Shown here: in pieces, positions 11,011 through 50,497 of the stretch
How positions within the stretch are numbered: position 1 is the stretch's first letter
Layout: each line of letters starts with the position of its first letter
Source of the DNA: Pseudorasbora parva
Taxonomy: Eukaryota > Chordata > Actinopteri > Cypriniformes > Gobionidae
Reading direction: 5' to 3'
Length of the DNA: 64,000 bases
NCBI RefSeq assembly: GCF_024679245.1
Contig: NC_090174.1
Location: 20,744,024 to 20,808,023 of the forward strand
Notes under the pieces: model-generated
What the model saw: the letters and a program-made list of their open reading frames with translations, nothing else
Database searches by the model: none
What the model was told of the DNA's origin: nothing
Position numbers and translations under genes: made by a program

Positions 11011-11392
11011 ACACTGCCAGTTTAAATGCAAATTAAAGACATCTATTTAGCCAAGTATTCACATAATGTACCTCATAACCTTGTACTCCAGTTATATCAG
11101 ATGAAGTGCACATAATTATCTTTTGCTTGAAATGTTATGAACAGCAGCTTTATTTTCAATTCGCTTTTCTGTTTCTACCTCGGGGTGCCCATAACTAAAG
11201 ATTAGGCTTCGCCTGCTCCAGTTTGAATCCATCCTCTAACGAAGACTTCAGATACCCCTGCGAGGACTTCAGATGATGCCAACTCTGAAGCTAAATTTTC
11301 TATAATCATGATCACAACTTGTAATAATTGCTTTAATGAGATCATCGTTTCTGCCTAAATAAATACATGATATTAGCTAACTATATGATATA

Positions 11393-12466
11393 CAGTGAGG
11401 AAAATAAGTATTTGAACACCCTAGCAGGGTGCAAGTTTTTTTTGCAAGTTCTCCCACTTAGAAATCATGGAGGGGTCTGAAATTGTCATCGTATGTGCAT
11501 GTCCACTGTGAGAGACATAATCTAAAAATTAAAAAAATCCAGAAATCACATGGTATGGTTTTTTTTTATGTTTTACTATTTATTTGTTTGATACAGCCAG
11601 TTCTATTTTGGTCTCATCTGACCACATGACTTTCTCCCATGACTCCTCTGGATAATCCAAATGGTCATTGGCAAACTTAAGACAGGCCTGGAAATTAACG
11701 GGAAATTAGCAGTTGACGGGCCTGGTGCTGGTATTAAGCAGGGGAACCTTCCGTGCCATGCATGATTTCAAACGATGACGTCTTAGTGTATTACCAACAG
11801 TAACCTTGGAAACGGTGGTCCCAGCTCTTTTCAGGTCATTGACCAGCTCCTCCCGTGTAGTTCTGGGCTGATTTCTCACCTTTCATAGGATCATTGAGAC
11901 CCCACGAGGTGAGATCTTGCATGGAGCCCCAGTCCGAGGGAGATTGACAGTCATGTTTAGCTCCTTCCATTTTCTAATGATTGCTCCAACAGTGGACCTT
12001 TTTTCACCAAGTTGCTTGGCAATTTCCCCGTAGCCCATTCAAGCATGGTGGAGGTGTACAATTTTGTCTCTAGTGTCTTTGGACAGCTCTTTGGTCTTTG
12101 CCATGTTAGTAGTTGAATTCTTACTGATTGTATGGGATGGACAGGTGTCTTCATGTACCTAACGACCTCAAACAGGTGCATCTAATTTAGGATAATAAAT
12201 GGAGTGGAGGTGGACATTTTAAAGGCACACTAACAGGTCTTTGAGGGTCAGAATTCTAGCTGATAGACAGTTCAAATACTTATTTGCAGCTGTATCATAC
12301 AAATAAATAGTTAAAAAATCATATATTGTGATTTCTGGATTTTTATTTAGATTATGTCTCTCTCAGTGGACATGCACCTATGATTACAATTTCAGACCCC
12401 TTCATGATTTCCAAGTGGGAGAACTTGCAAAATAGCAGGGTGTTCAAATACTTATTTTCCTCACTG
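11393..12466 (-). mobile_element. Internally deleted Tc1 transposon
   Basis: The terminal inverted repeats are complete: CAGTGAGGAAAATAAGTATT at the left and its inverse ending TTTTCCTCACTG at the right, with TA preceding the left end. Minus-strand transposase remnants run from about 12181 to 11590 ([51 protein letters not shown]). The sequence then jumps straight to the other terminal arm. The catalytic second half is therefore deleted, which makes this a non-autonomous derivative. Confidence 0.8.
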
Positions 12467-12508
12467 TCTCTTACAACTGTAGACATTGCTTTGACAGTCA
12501 CCTCTGAT

Positions 12509-13662
12509 CAGAGGTGGTAAAAGTACTCAAAAGTTATACTCGAGTGAAAGTATATATACCTAAATAAAAAAATACTCCAGTAAGAGTCGAAAGTCCTCCA
12601 TTCAAACATCACTTGAGTAAAAGTACAAAAGTATCAGGTTTAAAACGTACTCAAGTACCGAAAGTAAAAAGTAAATATTCAAATTAACTGTAAATATCAA
12701 TAATTAAGCAGATAAAATCTTTTGGGACTGATATGCAATGCTTTAATTGAACAAATTATAAGATTAGATACTGCAATTAAGAATTTGTTAGATTTGCAAT
12801 TAATAAGAGACAATGAAGCACCTTAACGCAGTATAGGGGTTAAACTTAAAATAGACGTGTTCCATAACATTAGCTCCATAAAACAGATGAGGAGCAAGAT
12901 ACTATTAACTAATTCAACATTAATTCAAAAGCCATAACCACAATGACATATTACATAACAATTAGTTAATAGTCATGTGCCTCAACAAGTAAAGTCATAT
13001 TTTAATTTTGCCAATTGCTATGATTAATGATGAATTAAACACAACTGAGAGTCGGAATGCATGGCTTTGAATACATGAATTTACATTATTAGTTAATGTA
13101 ATATGTTATTAGGGAATTAATGATGTCATATTTAATTAATAGCAATTCATATATTACTTAATCTATTAATCATAGAGAATGTTCATTAGTTGCTGATGCA
13201 GTAATCATTAATAAATGGTTTAGTTCTTCATTAGTAATACATTAACTCATGATTATCTATGCATTAGTTAGGCATGAATTATAATAGTGCACCTGTATTG
13301 TAAAATGTTACCGATGTTTTCATAGTAAATAGTTTGCCGCAAAATAAAAAGTTGGTGAAACACTGAGCTAACGTAAGTGTGGCAAACCTGACTTGTCAGC
13401 CTTGTCAAGTCTATAGGCTACCCGACTGGATCATCCATGAATGACCAGACCGGTTTGGAGATCAAGTGTAATAAATACTTAATACTTGGAGCGGGCATGG
13501 GGAAATGTATTGGAGTAAAAAGTAAACTTTGCCTTTAATATTGTAGTGGAGTAAGAGTAAAAGTAGATGCAAATAAAATATACTCAAGTAAAGTACAGAT
13601 CCCCGAAAAAAATACTTAAGTAAAGTATCAAAGTATTTTTACTTGATTACTTACCACCCCTG
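12509..13662. mobile_element. hAT-type non-autonomous transposon with perfect target duplication
   Basis: The termini CAGAGGTGGTAA and TTACCACCCCTG are inverted repeats. They are flanked by the exact 8-bp duplication CCTCTGAT (12501-12508 and 13663-13670), the hallmark of hAT insertion. Sub-terminal arms are rich in AAGTACTCAAGTA words in both orientations. The 1154-bp interior is AT-rich and has no transposase. Confidence 0.9.
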
Positions 13663-13670
13663 CCTCTGAT

Positions 13671-15420
13671 TACTCAATTGCAAGCATTTTCTGTAAAGCT
13701 GCTTTGAAACAATCAGTATTGTGAAAATATACATTTTAATTGAACTGTATCATGTCATCAAATCATGCTGAAGAAAATGATCATCAGATCTGACACAAAC
13801 TTGTGGAATTCCTGCAGCTGGAGAGCTCATCTCATTAAAGCAACATGAGAATAAAAAGTATGCTACAATATTCTGCAATTTAATGTAAACAAATGCTGTA
13901 TAAAATCAGAATTCTAAACTAAAGAATTATAGAATAAATAATAATATATAAATAACCCAATCAGCTCATATAAATGTAGACAGCAATTCAGGAATTCTAT
14001 TGTTGAAATGGTACATTTTATTGCTCTGACATGAGCAAAAGTTTTGTAGAGAATCACTTGTTTCGTCACTGAATTAGCAAATGCTGAATGCACACTGAAC
14101 CGACAACACAATCAATGGAACTTAAACAGAGCCAGTTTAATGTCTTTCTGTCAGCTCTTTGCTTGTATCTTTAATTACACTTAAAAAATGTGATCCTTCT
14201 TTATTGGGCTCAGTTCAATTATTATGAACTCATGTAATTAACATCATAACTAATTTAAAAAATATAGACAGAGAATAATTAATAATTGTGGAATTGTGTT
14301 GAGATTTTTTTTGACAGATGTGGGGCATCCATCCAAGAGGATTTCCATCAATACTATTAAAAGAGAACTATTGAAAAATACTTCAAAGACAATATCACTT
14401 GTGGACGATTTTCAGCATTCCATCTACATTGACAAATACGCTTTCCCTGAGCAATCCTTTACAATGGACCATTCCCAGCTTCTCTGAATGGTCAGGATTG
14501 CTTGGTCCACTCTTAGCACTAACAATAGTTGAGGTCAGAGGTTACTGGCACGGCTGGACACAGCTAATACAAAAGTGCAAATTTATTCAGGGTAATGTTC
14601 TGAGCCACCTAGGGGGTCTTCCCTGTTTTACAAAAATATTTAAAGTAATACCACCTAACACACAATGCCTAAACCATATCTCAGTAAATAAAAGTCATTA
14701 TAAAAATAAATGTTTTTTTCTACAGTTTCTCTACTAACACCTACCTTTTTTGTAAATTATTTTAAACTATATATATATATAGTTTATTTAGTTTATTTAT
14801 ATATATACTATATATATATATATATATAGGCCTATAGATTTTTTTTATTTTATTTTTATTAAAAAAAATATTTTGAGTCCCATAACTTTTACTGTTTAAA
14901 TTAGGCTACGCCTATGCTTAAACAACATGATGCTTAATGGCAGGTTACATTGTAAACTTTTGCCCCATTTACATTGTTGCAATATAAATAACATGCTTTC
15001 AATGCTTTTTTTCTGAGCAATAACAATGCAATTGTTCAATATAATTTTTGTATTCAGGATTTAAGGTATGCTCTTATACAGAAAAATAAGGGGGGAAAGG
15101 CTTTAAGTAACATGTCGTATAAATGAAAGAACTCTTATAAAGCTTCACATCTTTATGAGTGCATGCTATTAATATTTGATTATAAGCTACTTTAGTGTTT
15201 TCAGAAACCCTGTAGCCTATTATGTGCCTGTAAAAACACTTTACTTGTGAAGTGTTAATAAACGATTCCTTTGTGGTAAAGTGCCAGGTAATCCCTTACA
15301 CGAGTGGCTTTTGAGAGATAGGAAACGTCATCGAGGACACAAAAGCGTAATGGCACTGTAGACACTGTTGGATTGTAATTGCAATGGGCAAAAAAATAGA
15401 GTGTTGTTTCTTTAAGAGCT
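13671..15420. other. Intergenic, no gene seen
   Basis: AT-rich sequence with short open frames but no recognisable protein similarity and no convincing splice structure. An AT-rich simple repeat lies at 14763-14829 (TATATA tracts) and 14838-14872 (poly-T/A). I see nothing else to annotate. Confidence 0.5.
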
Positions 15421-16187
15421 TTCTGGTCCCAGCGCAGCTGCTGGTCAGTACGCCGATTGAGACAGTGGATACTCATCCCCTTCTCACCACAATGGCCATT
15501 TATCACTCACTGGTGTGTTATTCAAATCTCGTACCAAGCGGCCACCGACCCCACTCTCGCCTTCGCCGTTTATTTAGAAAGCTGCGCAGTTGTCACGCGA
15601 GCCTCCGCGCATCCTTTAGCCAGAAACGCTGCCAGTGTGTTTTGGTCCTTATTTTACAACAGTCCTCTGGACGGGAGCGATAAAAAGCTATGTATAAATG
15701 AATTCGTGCCTTCTTTCGATCCTCGCTAACATACATTGTGAGGGTCACGCGCATCGCGTCTTGAATACGCTAAAGAACTTTATTTTATTCTGCGCATTGA
15801 AGTTGGAGACTCCCAGCACCGCGGAACGACACCTCTGGAGGAATTTAACGCACATCAGGAGGTTTCTCTCTCTTTCTCTCTCTCTCTCTTTTTTTTGCTC
15901 GTTTTTGGTCTTCCATACTTGATCAGAAACATCTCACAGGTGCAGACATGGCGAATCGCTGCCTCAGTGTCTTCTGAAGAAAGTGTATCGTGATGGTGCA
16001 GCACAGAGCCTGAGCCTCCTAAAGATCACCGACCGCGTCGACATAGCAGCTCTGCCAAAATATTCCTCGATTATTTCACAGGGAAATTTTGATTTTTGTG
16101 AATTACAATTGGGCATTTATTTATTGCACTGGAACGAATTAACTGATAAAACCTTTGATTAATTTGGTTAACCCGAGCATTTACCCG
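15420..16187 (+). other. Candidate CpG-rich promoter and non-coding first exon
   Basis: This block is much richer in CpG than its surroundings (GCCACCGACC, TCACGCGAGCCTCCGCG, CGCGTCTTGAATACG, ACCGACCGCGTCGACAT). It is unique sequence and contains a CT-rich tract (15862-15890). It ends with a strong donor-like ACCCG|GTAAGAC at 16187/16188. Short open frames here look like upstream ORFs, and none resembles a known protein. The shape fits a long 5' untranslated exon of a plus-strand transcript whose next exon I cannot identify. It could instead be a lncRNA start or an isolated CpG island. Confidence 0.4.
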
Positions 16188-16230
16188 GTAAGACACGATT
16201 TTATTGTGCGGTTATAATATAAGTAACCAA

Positions 16231-16254
16231 AAAAAAAAAAAAAAAAAAAAAAAA
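16231..16254. repeat. Poly-A tract
   Basis: An uninterrupted run of about 24 A residues. Confidence 0.9.
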
Positions 16255-18067
16255 GGTTTGTAGAAATGTGCTATTATTTTTTTGGCAAAATAGCACAGTC
16301 TTAAAGCAACATTACATGCTTAGACGGACAGTAGGATATTGAGCGTCAATTTCGTCTCGTGCTATTTTGACATTTCTGTAGATAACGAAAGTGAACCGAA
16401 AATAGTATTATGTAATTTTACTGACAATGAATTTGTGAAATACAGCCGATACATTGAACGCCTGCACGTCTGAATTATGTAAAGAAAAGAAAAACACATT
16501 GTGCTCGAAGGCCTTTACCCACTGAAGAGCAGAAACACGAGGACCCAAACGTATGGACCCTACAGTAAATATTCACACAGTTGTGCTGTTTATGGAAATA
16601 TGAGCTCAAGCAGTTGATTGTCCAAACGCAATTCTTGTGAAATGTCAAGCGATCAGTCGAGAATTGTGCCTGGACATCTGTTGCTTGAGGCTCCCACGCG
16701 TCTCCAATCACTTCTGATCATCTCTGTTACATCCGTGCATGGGATTTATTATTTTTTAAATAATGAAGCATTCTGATGAAGTTGTTAATTTAAAATGCAG
16801 TGTTAAAGAAAACAGATTAGTTGACTTCATTTTACTTAATATGATTGGATTTGTTGTATTTTCGTAATGTGTTATAGTGTTTTGAATTATAGAAAATTAT
16901 TTAGCTTGGACGGTAATGACACGTAAACGCTATAGGATTTATTGTTTTATTATAGCCTATGTTTTATTTCACATCATGTTTTTTGGTTGGTTTGTTTTGA
17001 TTTGTATATTACCATAAAATACATGTAACCTAAAATAATGTATATTTAGCACTATAATTGTATCATGTTTTTGAGTAATATAATAAAATACATCAACATT
17101 TTTATATGACGAAAACAGATTTTGCCTGTTTTATTGTTTAGTAAAACAGAACGAAAAATGTTTATCTATACATTTTTTTTACTAGCTATAGCTAATATTT
17201 ATTAAAGTAGCTTTAATTTGTGATATTATGGTTTCTGTTACTCGTTTAAAATTAGTTCAATTTTGTCACATTTATTGTTTGAGGTGTCTGCTACAGATTT
17301 AAGGATAACAAAGAAATGGCATGTTAATCCAATAGGATTAGACAAGATTAGTTTTACACACAGGTCAGATCTTTTGATCTTTTGAAATCAGCACGAGTAG
17401 CATTAAACGAATACATAGTTGTCATCCATTTGCATTAGACCTTTTCATAAAAATAAAAAATAACTAAAAGCCTTTCTTTTTGAGATTAGTAGGCTACATA
17501 TTACATCTGCTGGAATATTTAAAAGGCGAGTAGGTAGCCTAATTGTATAATGCTTTTTTTCTTTCTATTTAAACCTAAAATAAAATATAAAATAAAACAT
17601 TGGCTCCATCAATAACGATAAAATAATAAATAATAAACAAAAAATAAAAAATAAAGAAACATCATAGCAATATTTTCTTACATTGAAAACAAAGAAACAT
17701 TATAGTAATCTTTTCTTATTTATGAACACTGAAAACAAAATAGCCTACATTTCTAACAATACAACTTCGAGTTACATTGGACTCGAGTTATTCTGTTCAC
17801 CTAATTTAGATCTTTATTAATAATAGTATGATTATTTTGCATATTAGACTGTTTAACATCAGCAAACAATTGTTTATGTTTATTTGGCTAATTCAGTATT
17901 TTTGTTCTTTACTGAAGTACTTCTCTAAATTAGCAACATTTGTTTATTTCAGACATTCTACTGAAATTAATACAATTCCTCTGCTTTATATAAAACATAT
18001 AAACCGTTACTAAACGTAGGCTATATCATTTTATTTAGGCCTGAATAATTACGAAATGAAACCGTTT

Positions 18068-18071
<4 letters not shown>

Positions 18072-18097
<26 letters not shown>
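18072..18097. repeat. Poly-A tract
   Basis: A run of about 26 A residues, with GAAACCGTTTCCTC directly before it. Confidence 0.9.
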
Positions 18098-18099
<2 letters not shown>

Positions 18100-18109
18100 C
18101 TGCATTGGT

Positions 18110-20500
18110 CCTAGACTGACTCTCCATGCACTGCTTCACATCCCCAGCAGAATAGAGTCACTGAGCTGATATGAACGACTATATGCTGTGCTAGTGGAAT
18201 TTGCACTTGATCATTGCAAATGAGGCCATACATCATGAAGAGGGAAGACGTGTCACGTGACAGTGTCAGCATCAGAGTCTTTAGTAAGTTAGAGGATTAT
18301 CAATCATTTCATGCTTGCAAAGAGGGACAGATTTCGGACAGACATTTTCGTATACATCCTCCAGAGGCCCATGTCCCCCACTGACCACACAGAGGCCAAG
18401 GGCATCCCCGGTGCCCCCTCCACCCCTCTCTCAGCATTCCCCCTCCTCTCGCCCTTTGTTCACCTGTTGTCCTGGAGACTCCATTGCCGCGGTAACCACC
18501 CATTGTTTGGTTGAGAACAGAGATGAAGAGAGACAGTCCACAAGTAATCTCACAATCAGCATATTATGACGCAATGTTGACTTTTGAAAGTGGAATGACA
18601 GAAAGTGGGATGAGTTTGAGGATGGAGCTTCTTAAACTTTTTGGCCAGAACAGGAGACAACTTAATAAATTAATGATTACAACTTTGATTTTATTTTATT
18701 GAAATCGTATTAATTTAACCTTTTAGGTTGAAAACAGAGAACGTTAAGACGTTAGAGAACTATAGGCTAATACTGATCATTCTTAATCATTACTTACATC
18801 AACTTAATAATTGTGTGTAATTTAAAATTAAATGTATGTTTTAATTTATTTTTTAGTTGCAATAACTTAGCCAGGGTAGCGCCATGTAACCTTTTTAATT
18901 TCTGAAATAGGTGGCATAAGGTGCGTTCAATGGTTTGTATTGTTTAACAGTTTATTCAAATGACAAAACATCTTTTTTCAAAAATAAAAATAAAAAAATA
19001 AATTAAAAAAACTTTCAGTAACACGTTTACAAGAAAGTTTACGAAGTTAGGAGTTGTGACAATTAAGTGTTCTATAGGATCTGTATAGCTACAGCAGGCC
19101 CCAGCCTTGTTTTTGTCTATAAATGCGTCAGCAAAAAACTGAAAAAAATGTAACCCTTTTGGCCGTTCATTTACACAACAGCGGTTTGGGGGCCTGAAAA
19201 CGCAAAGTTCTGAAAACGGGTTTTAAAATGCACATTTTTGAAAATGTCTGTATAATCCATAGGTATAAACCATAGACTGGTATAAACTACAAAAACGCGC
19301 GACCTGTGACGTCATGCGCATGCGTAGGCCTATGTGTTCAAAGTGACATCGCCAACTACTGACGTTTAATCATTTTCACATTAGGAATTGTTTTGATGAG
19401 GTTGTCTGTATGCAAAAAACTACAAATGTGCTATTTGTTGATTTTAACTGAAATAGATTAGATGAATTGATTTTAGGGCCACCAGATACGTTAAAATTAG
19501 TTAGAACCCACAATTTAAGTTAGGCTACTCTAACTCGAAAATTCATCAAATAGATTGATTCATATATTGCATTTGTTTTTGTTTTTTTTGACCCAAAAAC
19601 ATTTGTTTTAAAATGATTTCTAATATTAAAACATTGTTTAATTAACAAGCATAATGTTAATAATGACAATAGGCCTACTAAGTCTCTATGCTGCACAACC
19701 ACACGAAACTTCCAAATAGCTGATGCAGAAAGAGGCAAAAGTTGGTTTAGCAGAGCGTCTCAGCTGAATGCACCTCAAAAGGACTTTGCTCAGTGTCCTG
19801 ATTGTTTTTCATCTCTGGGCCACACAAGGCCCGCTGCATCCTCCGTCCCACCCCTCAGCCGGCCGCTAACTCCGGCCTGACCCTGGCCATGCAGATGAAA
19901 GCCTCATCAGCACTGTGGCTGGGCACATTTACAAGTGAAAGACAGCCAATAATGGGGTGGTTAGGGAGAAAATGAGGAGACAGAGGGGTGCCCACAGATG
20001 TTGAGGGAGGAGGGGGGCCATTGTAGCCAGGCCAGAGGGGACCGGCGGAGGGGGTGACGTTGTGCCTTTTTAGACCTGATTTGGGACAGAATGGAGAGGT
20101 GTCCGAATGAAGGGGCCAGTGGCCAGGAAAGGGCAGTCGCCTTGGAGAGCGTGTGAACAGGAGCTCGGGGGTCAAGCAAAGAGCAGAGGTTTGGAGGAGG
20201 GAGGGGGTCAGTCTGGCATTATCTTGCTTTATGCAACAGTCCCGCAACGTTTGAAAATCCTCCCTTTGACGCCACCCAAGGTGAGGTCCTTGTCGCTACA
20301 CTTCCTCTTGGCATACTGGGATGGGACAGATGAAGTCATCAAAGTGGGTATTAGTGCTTTGTGTGCAGGTGAAATGGTAGGGAAAGCTTTAAGAGCTTAT
20401 CCACTAAAATTCAACATGTTCTCAAAGGGCTTAACGTCCAGCTCACAGTCACGGTGTTTCGCTTTCGCAGACCTTCAACAGACCACCTAACACCTGCTAA
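18110..20500. promoter_or_regulatory. Unique GC-richer non-coding blocks, possible conserved regulatory elements
   Basis: Two blocks (about 18110-18560 and 19740-20500) are GC-richer than the neighbourhood and free of recognisable repeats. They contain E-box or bHLH-like words (CACGTGA, CACCTGTTG), ATTTGCAT-like and CCATTGT words. The open frames across them are long only because the GC-rich sequence lacks stops; they give low-complexity Pro/Gly/Arg proteins without homology. The spacing from the CpG-rich block at 15.4-16.2 kb would suit intronic enhancers of the same transcript. This is inference. Confidence 0.25.
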
Positions 20501-21667
20501 CATTTCCTGCTGAGAAACATTTAATATTCCTTTGGTAAGTGGAGGAAAAAGGGCCATCAGAGGGAGCTGGAAGGCTTTGTGTCATTCAGTCCATGTTCCA
20601 CAGTTATATGTCCACACAGCAAGGGACTAGGAATGGTCATATATGGGGTTGGGATATTTGAAAAGCTCCGTTTAAACTCATGATGCTCAAAGTATCGTGA
20701 AAAACAATCTTGTGGATTTAAACAATCAAACAGACAAGTAAAAAAATGAACGATGATTTTATTGCCTGGCTTTTGATTAAGTGTTTCATCTTTTTATTTT
20801 GTATTACTGTACATGTCTGAAATTGAACTGAAAAAGAAAAGAAACTGGCACATTGCTTGAAAAAAAGGATACGGTTTATCAATGAATAGAAAAGTGCATG
20901 AAGAAAATAGTTCATCCTTTTTAAAACATATTTACATCACATCGCAGACTATTAATGTGCAGAATATCTGTACAATGTAAACAACACTGAATAACACTGG
21001 AATTTCAGAGCACGTCATGATTTAAATCTTTATTTGTCCCTTTAGTGTTTACAATTAAATAAAGGAACTTAATGATGTTTTGTGTTCTAACCATTCTTTG
21101 TGAGTTTCATATAGTAAGAACTTTTGGGTGAACCCTCATTTACATTGTAAATAAGAGCTGCTAAAATCCATCTTTCTGATTGAAGTAAATCTGTTTAAAT
21201 AATAAAAAAGCACTATTATATACCATTTACATATTTAATATGATTTAAAAAATGACAAAACAACAACAAAGGGACTGTGGGACAAAAACCCTCCTTCAAG
21301 TAGGCACTGCTGCCACCTTGTGGTCAGCATCAGAAAAAAGCAATTAGTTTCATTGTACCCCATGATAAAATAAATATTGACTGAAGTTCAGAAAGCACTT
21401 GATTTGTAATGAACTCCACCCTGAAAATGAGTGTTTTGAAGGTTGTTTCAGTGGCCCAGAGAACTTGCCTTTATATCAACTAGCAACTGGCTTATTCTTG
21501 CTTGATTAAAAATGGCAAAAACCAGAGATGTTTATCGAATCCTGTCCATTCTTCATCAGAACTCATGCGTATGTCAGATACAAAGAATGTCCCAAATTTC
21601 ACTCTGTAGTTCAACCACCCGAAAGGCTTTGAGCTGTGAAGATCCTAAAAAGATCTAACTTTGGCCC

Positions 21668-27853
<6,186 letters not shown>

Positions 27854-28080
27854 AGCTACAGCCTCAGAGCAAAGCTCCAAGATGAGTTGGATGACGGAAG
27901 CGCAACTACAGCTCCACGCAGGCACTAGAGGGCAACAACTGAATACATTTCACAGATTTCCGCGAATCGGTTCTTTCGAGCAGTTCATTCAAAGAACAAT
28001 TCACTGATTCTTTTACGTAGAGACGTAATTGCGTCATTACGTGACCTCAAACTTCCGGCGTTTATATAAATCCTGGGATT
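27854..28080 (-). promoter_or_regulatory. Probable tor2a promoter region
   Basis: The sequence immediately upstream of the tor2a start contains CRE/ATF-like words (TACGTAGAGACGTAATTG, GCGTCATTACGTGACC), a CTTCCGGCG ETS-type site and TATATAAAT at 28063-28071. The choice of transcription start is not visible. The call rests on position and motif density only. Confidence 0.4.
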
Positions 28081-28366
28081 TATTTCTTTACTGTCTAAGG
28101 ATTTATTATGTTGTCCCAATAATGATAATAACAATAAAAAAAAGACAAAGAAAATGTAAGCAAATATTTCTGCGTATACTTGTTAATTTTGTGGAAAGAA
28201 AGAAAAACAATGTTGCGTCTGATTTATCACTGTAGGCCCTTTACCCAATCTACTAGGCCACTTATGTTAGCAAAAATGTAAATCCATATTAGAAATTTGG
28301 GGTGTAGTTTTGTGCTTTTTAATATCAGGATTAGACTATAAATGAATGCAAATAGTAAAATATTAT

Positions 28367-29711
28367 GCAGTATTTGAACACCCTGCAATTTTGCAGTTTC
28401 TCCCACTTGGAAATAATGGAGGGGGTCTGAAATTGTCATCGTAGTCCGCTGAGAGTATAATCTCCACAAAAAAAAACTATATATATATATCTCCATCTAT
28501 TTATTAGTATGATACAGCTGCAAATAAGTATTTGAACACCTGTCCATCAGCTAGAATTCTGACCCTCAAAGACCTGTTAGTGTGCCTTTAAAATGTCCAC
28601 TTCCACTTCATTCCATTTATTATCCTAAATCAGATGCACCTGTTTGAGGTTGTTTGCTGCAAAAAGACACCTGTCCACCCACACAATCCGTAAGAATACA
28701 ACTACTAACATGGCAAAGACCAAAGAGCTGCCCAAAGACACTAGAGACAAAAATGTACGTCTGTCAATCTCCCTCGGACTGGGGCTCCAAGCAAGATCTC
28801 ACCTCGTGGGGTCTCAATGATCCCAAGAAAGGTGAGAAGTCAGCCCAAAACTACACAGGAGGAGCTGGTCAAAGAGCTGGGACCACCGTTTACAAGGTTA
28901 CAGTTGGCAATACACTAAGACGTCATGGTTTGAAATCATGCATGGCACGGAAGGTTCCCCTGCTTAATACCAGCACATTTCCTGGCCTGTCTTAAGTTTG
29001 CCAATGACCATTTGGATTATCCAGAGAAGTCATGGGAGAAAGTCATGTGGTCAGATGAAACCAAAATATAACTTTTTGGTCATAATTCCACTAAACCTGT
29101 TTGGAGGAAAAAGAATGATGAGTACCATCCCAATAACACCATCCCTACTGTGAAGCATGGGGGTGGTAGCATCATGCTTTGGGGGGTGTTTTTCTGCACA
29201 TGGGACAGGGCGACTGCACTGTATTAAGGATGAGCATGACCGGGGCCATGTATTGCAAGATTTTGGGGAACAACCTCCTTTCATCAGTTAGAGCATTGAA
29301 GATGGAGTTGAGGCTGGGTCTTCCAACATGACAATGACTGATCTGAGAAACCTGACTGATCTAGAGAAGATCTGTGTGAAGTGGGCCAAAATCCCTCCTG
29401 CAGTGTGTGCAAACCTGGTGAAAAACTACAGGAAACTTTCAACCTCTGTAATTGCAAAAAAAGGCTACTGTACCAAATATAAACATTGATCTTTTTTTCA
29501 GGTTTTCAAATACTTATTTGCAGCTGTATAATACAAATAAATAATTAAAAAATATATACATTGTGATTTCTGGATTTTTTTTTTTTTTTTTTTTGATTAT
29601 GTCTCTCACAGTGGACATGCACCTACGATGCCAATTTCAGACCCCTCCATGATTTCTAAGTGGGAGAACTTGCAAAATAGCAGGGTGTTCAAATACTTAT
29701 TTTCCTCACTG
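28367..29711 (+). mobile_element. Tc1 transposon, decayed
   Basis: It is the same subfamily as 11393-12466, in opposite orientation and with the second half retained. The left end is eroded (CAGTATTTGAACACCCTGCA). The right end is intact (TGTTCAAATACTTATTTTCC then TCACTG). Transposase words include [30 protein letters not shown] and LKSCMARKVPLLNTST. Later parts run in broken frames, with a poly-T tract at 29575-29593. It lies between tor2a and sh2d3c. Confidence 0.8.
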
Positions 29712-30645
29712 AGAGGTGAGCTCAAACCAAATATTTTACATTTGATAAATTGATGTAAATCAGGCATATAGCCTACATAAACATTTTGGAACAAACTAAA
29801 AACAAAAATGAGCTTGAAACTTGAAACATGTATTTTTTTTTAAAAACACCACAACGTATTCTACTAGACTACCAAGGAGGTCAACTAGACCTAGTATAGA
29901 AGTAGCATAGTGCTAATACTGTATACAACAGCCATGTCTATGGGTGCGGTGATAATGATCAGTAGCAAATTAAATAAATTACATTACAGGCCTACAAAAA
30001 TTATAAAGTGGTTATTATGAGTAAAATATTAATATATATATAATATTGCATAAATAAATTATGCAATTAAGACCCAAGTTTTATTTGATGTGGTGACTGG
30101 TATCAAAGTACATAGCCTACTACAATTTCAAATCAGGTTGTAAATCAGATAAACAAACATTTCACTTGAATATCATACAGTACCACAGTAAATTGAAATA
30201 ACTACATTTATTTATAAAAGATGAAATAGTAGTATGAAATAGTAGAGTTAAATCTATACATTTAAAATCTCCAAAAAGTTTACATATGAGTAAATATTAC
30301 CCATTATTTGGTCATTGATTATATGAACCAATAACAAGTGCAATTAAATACTTCAAAGATTAAAGCTAACAATATTAGCATAGTTAAATCTATTTCTTCT
30401 TGAAAATATATAACTTTGGGAATGAATTTAATAATATCACATTATAAAACAAAAGAACAAAGATCCAATAACAATCAACATCAAATAAGTTAAAATTGCA
30501 GAATGTGTTCAGTTTATGTACAGTAGCAGACATACACGCCCTTCCATTCCTATGAAGAAGAAAAAAAACAATCCATCTGTAAATACATTCACAAAACAAA
30601 GTGGATATATTGTAAATAATATGTGAATAGCTATTATCCCTTCTG
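29712..30645. other. tor2a-sh2d3c intergenic / sh2d3c 3' UTR side, no gene seen
   Basis: AT-rich sequence directly downstream of the sh2d3c stop (minus strand). It probably contains the 3' untranslated region, but no clear polyadenylation signal stands out. No other gene is visible. Confidence 0.4.

Positions 30646-50497
<19,852 letters not shown>

Noticed and set aside
14296..14737. Two overlapping plus-strand open frames of 63 and 112 codons
   Set aside because: No recognisable motif, AT-rich codon composition and no splice context, so there is no support for a gene.
18309..20490. Several open frames of 60-130 codons on both strands (Pro-, Gly- and Arg-rich)
   Set aside because: They are open because of GC-rich composition; they overlap each other on both strands, are low in complexity and match no known protein.
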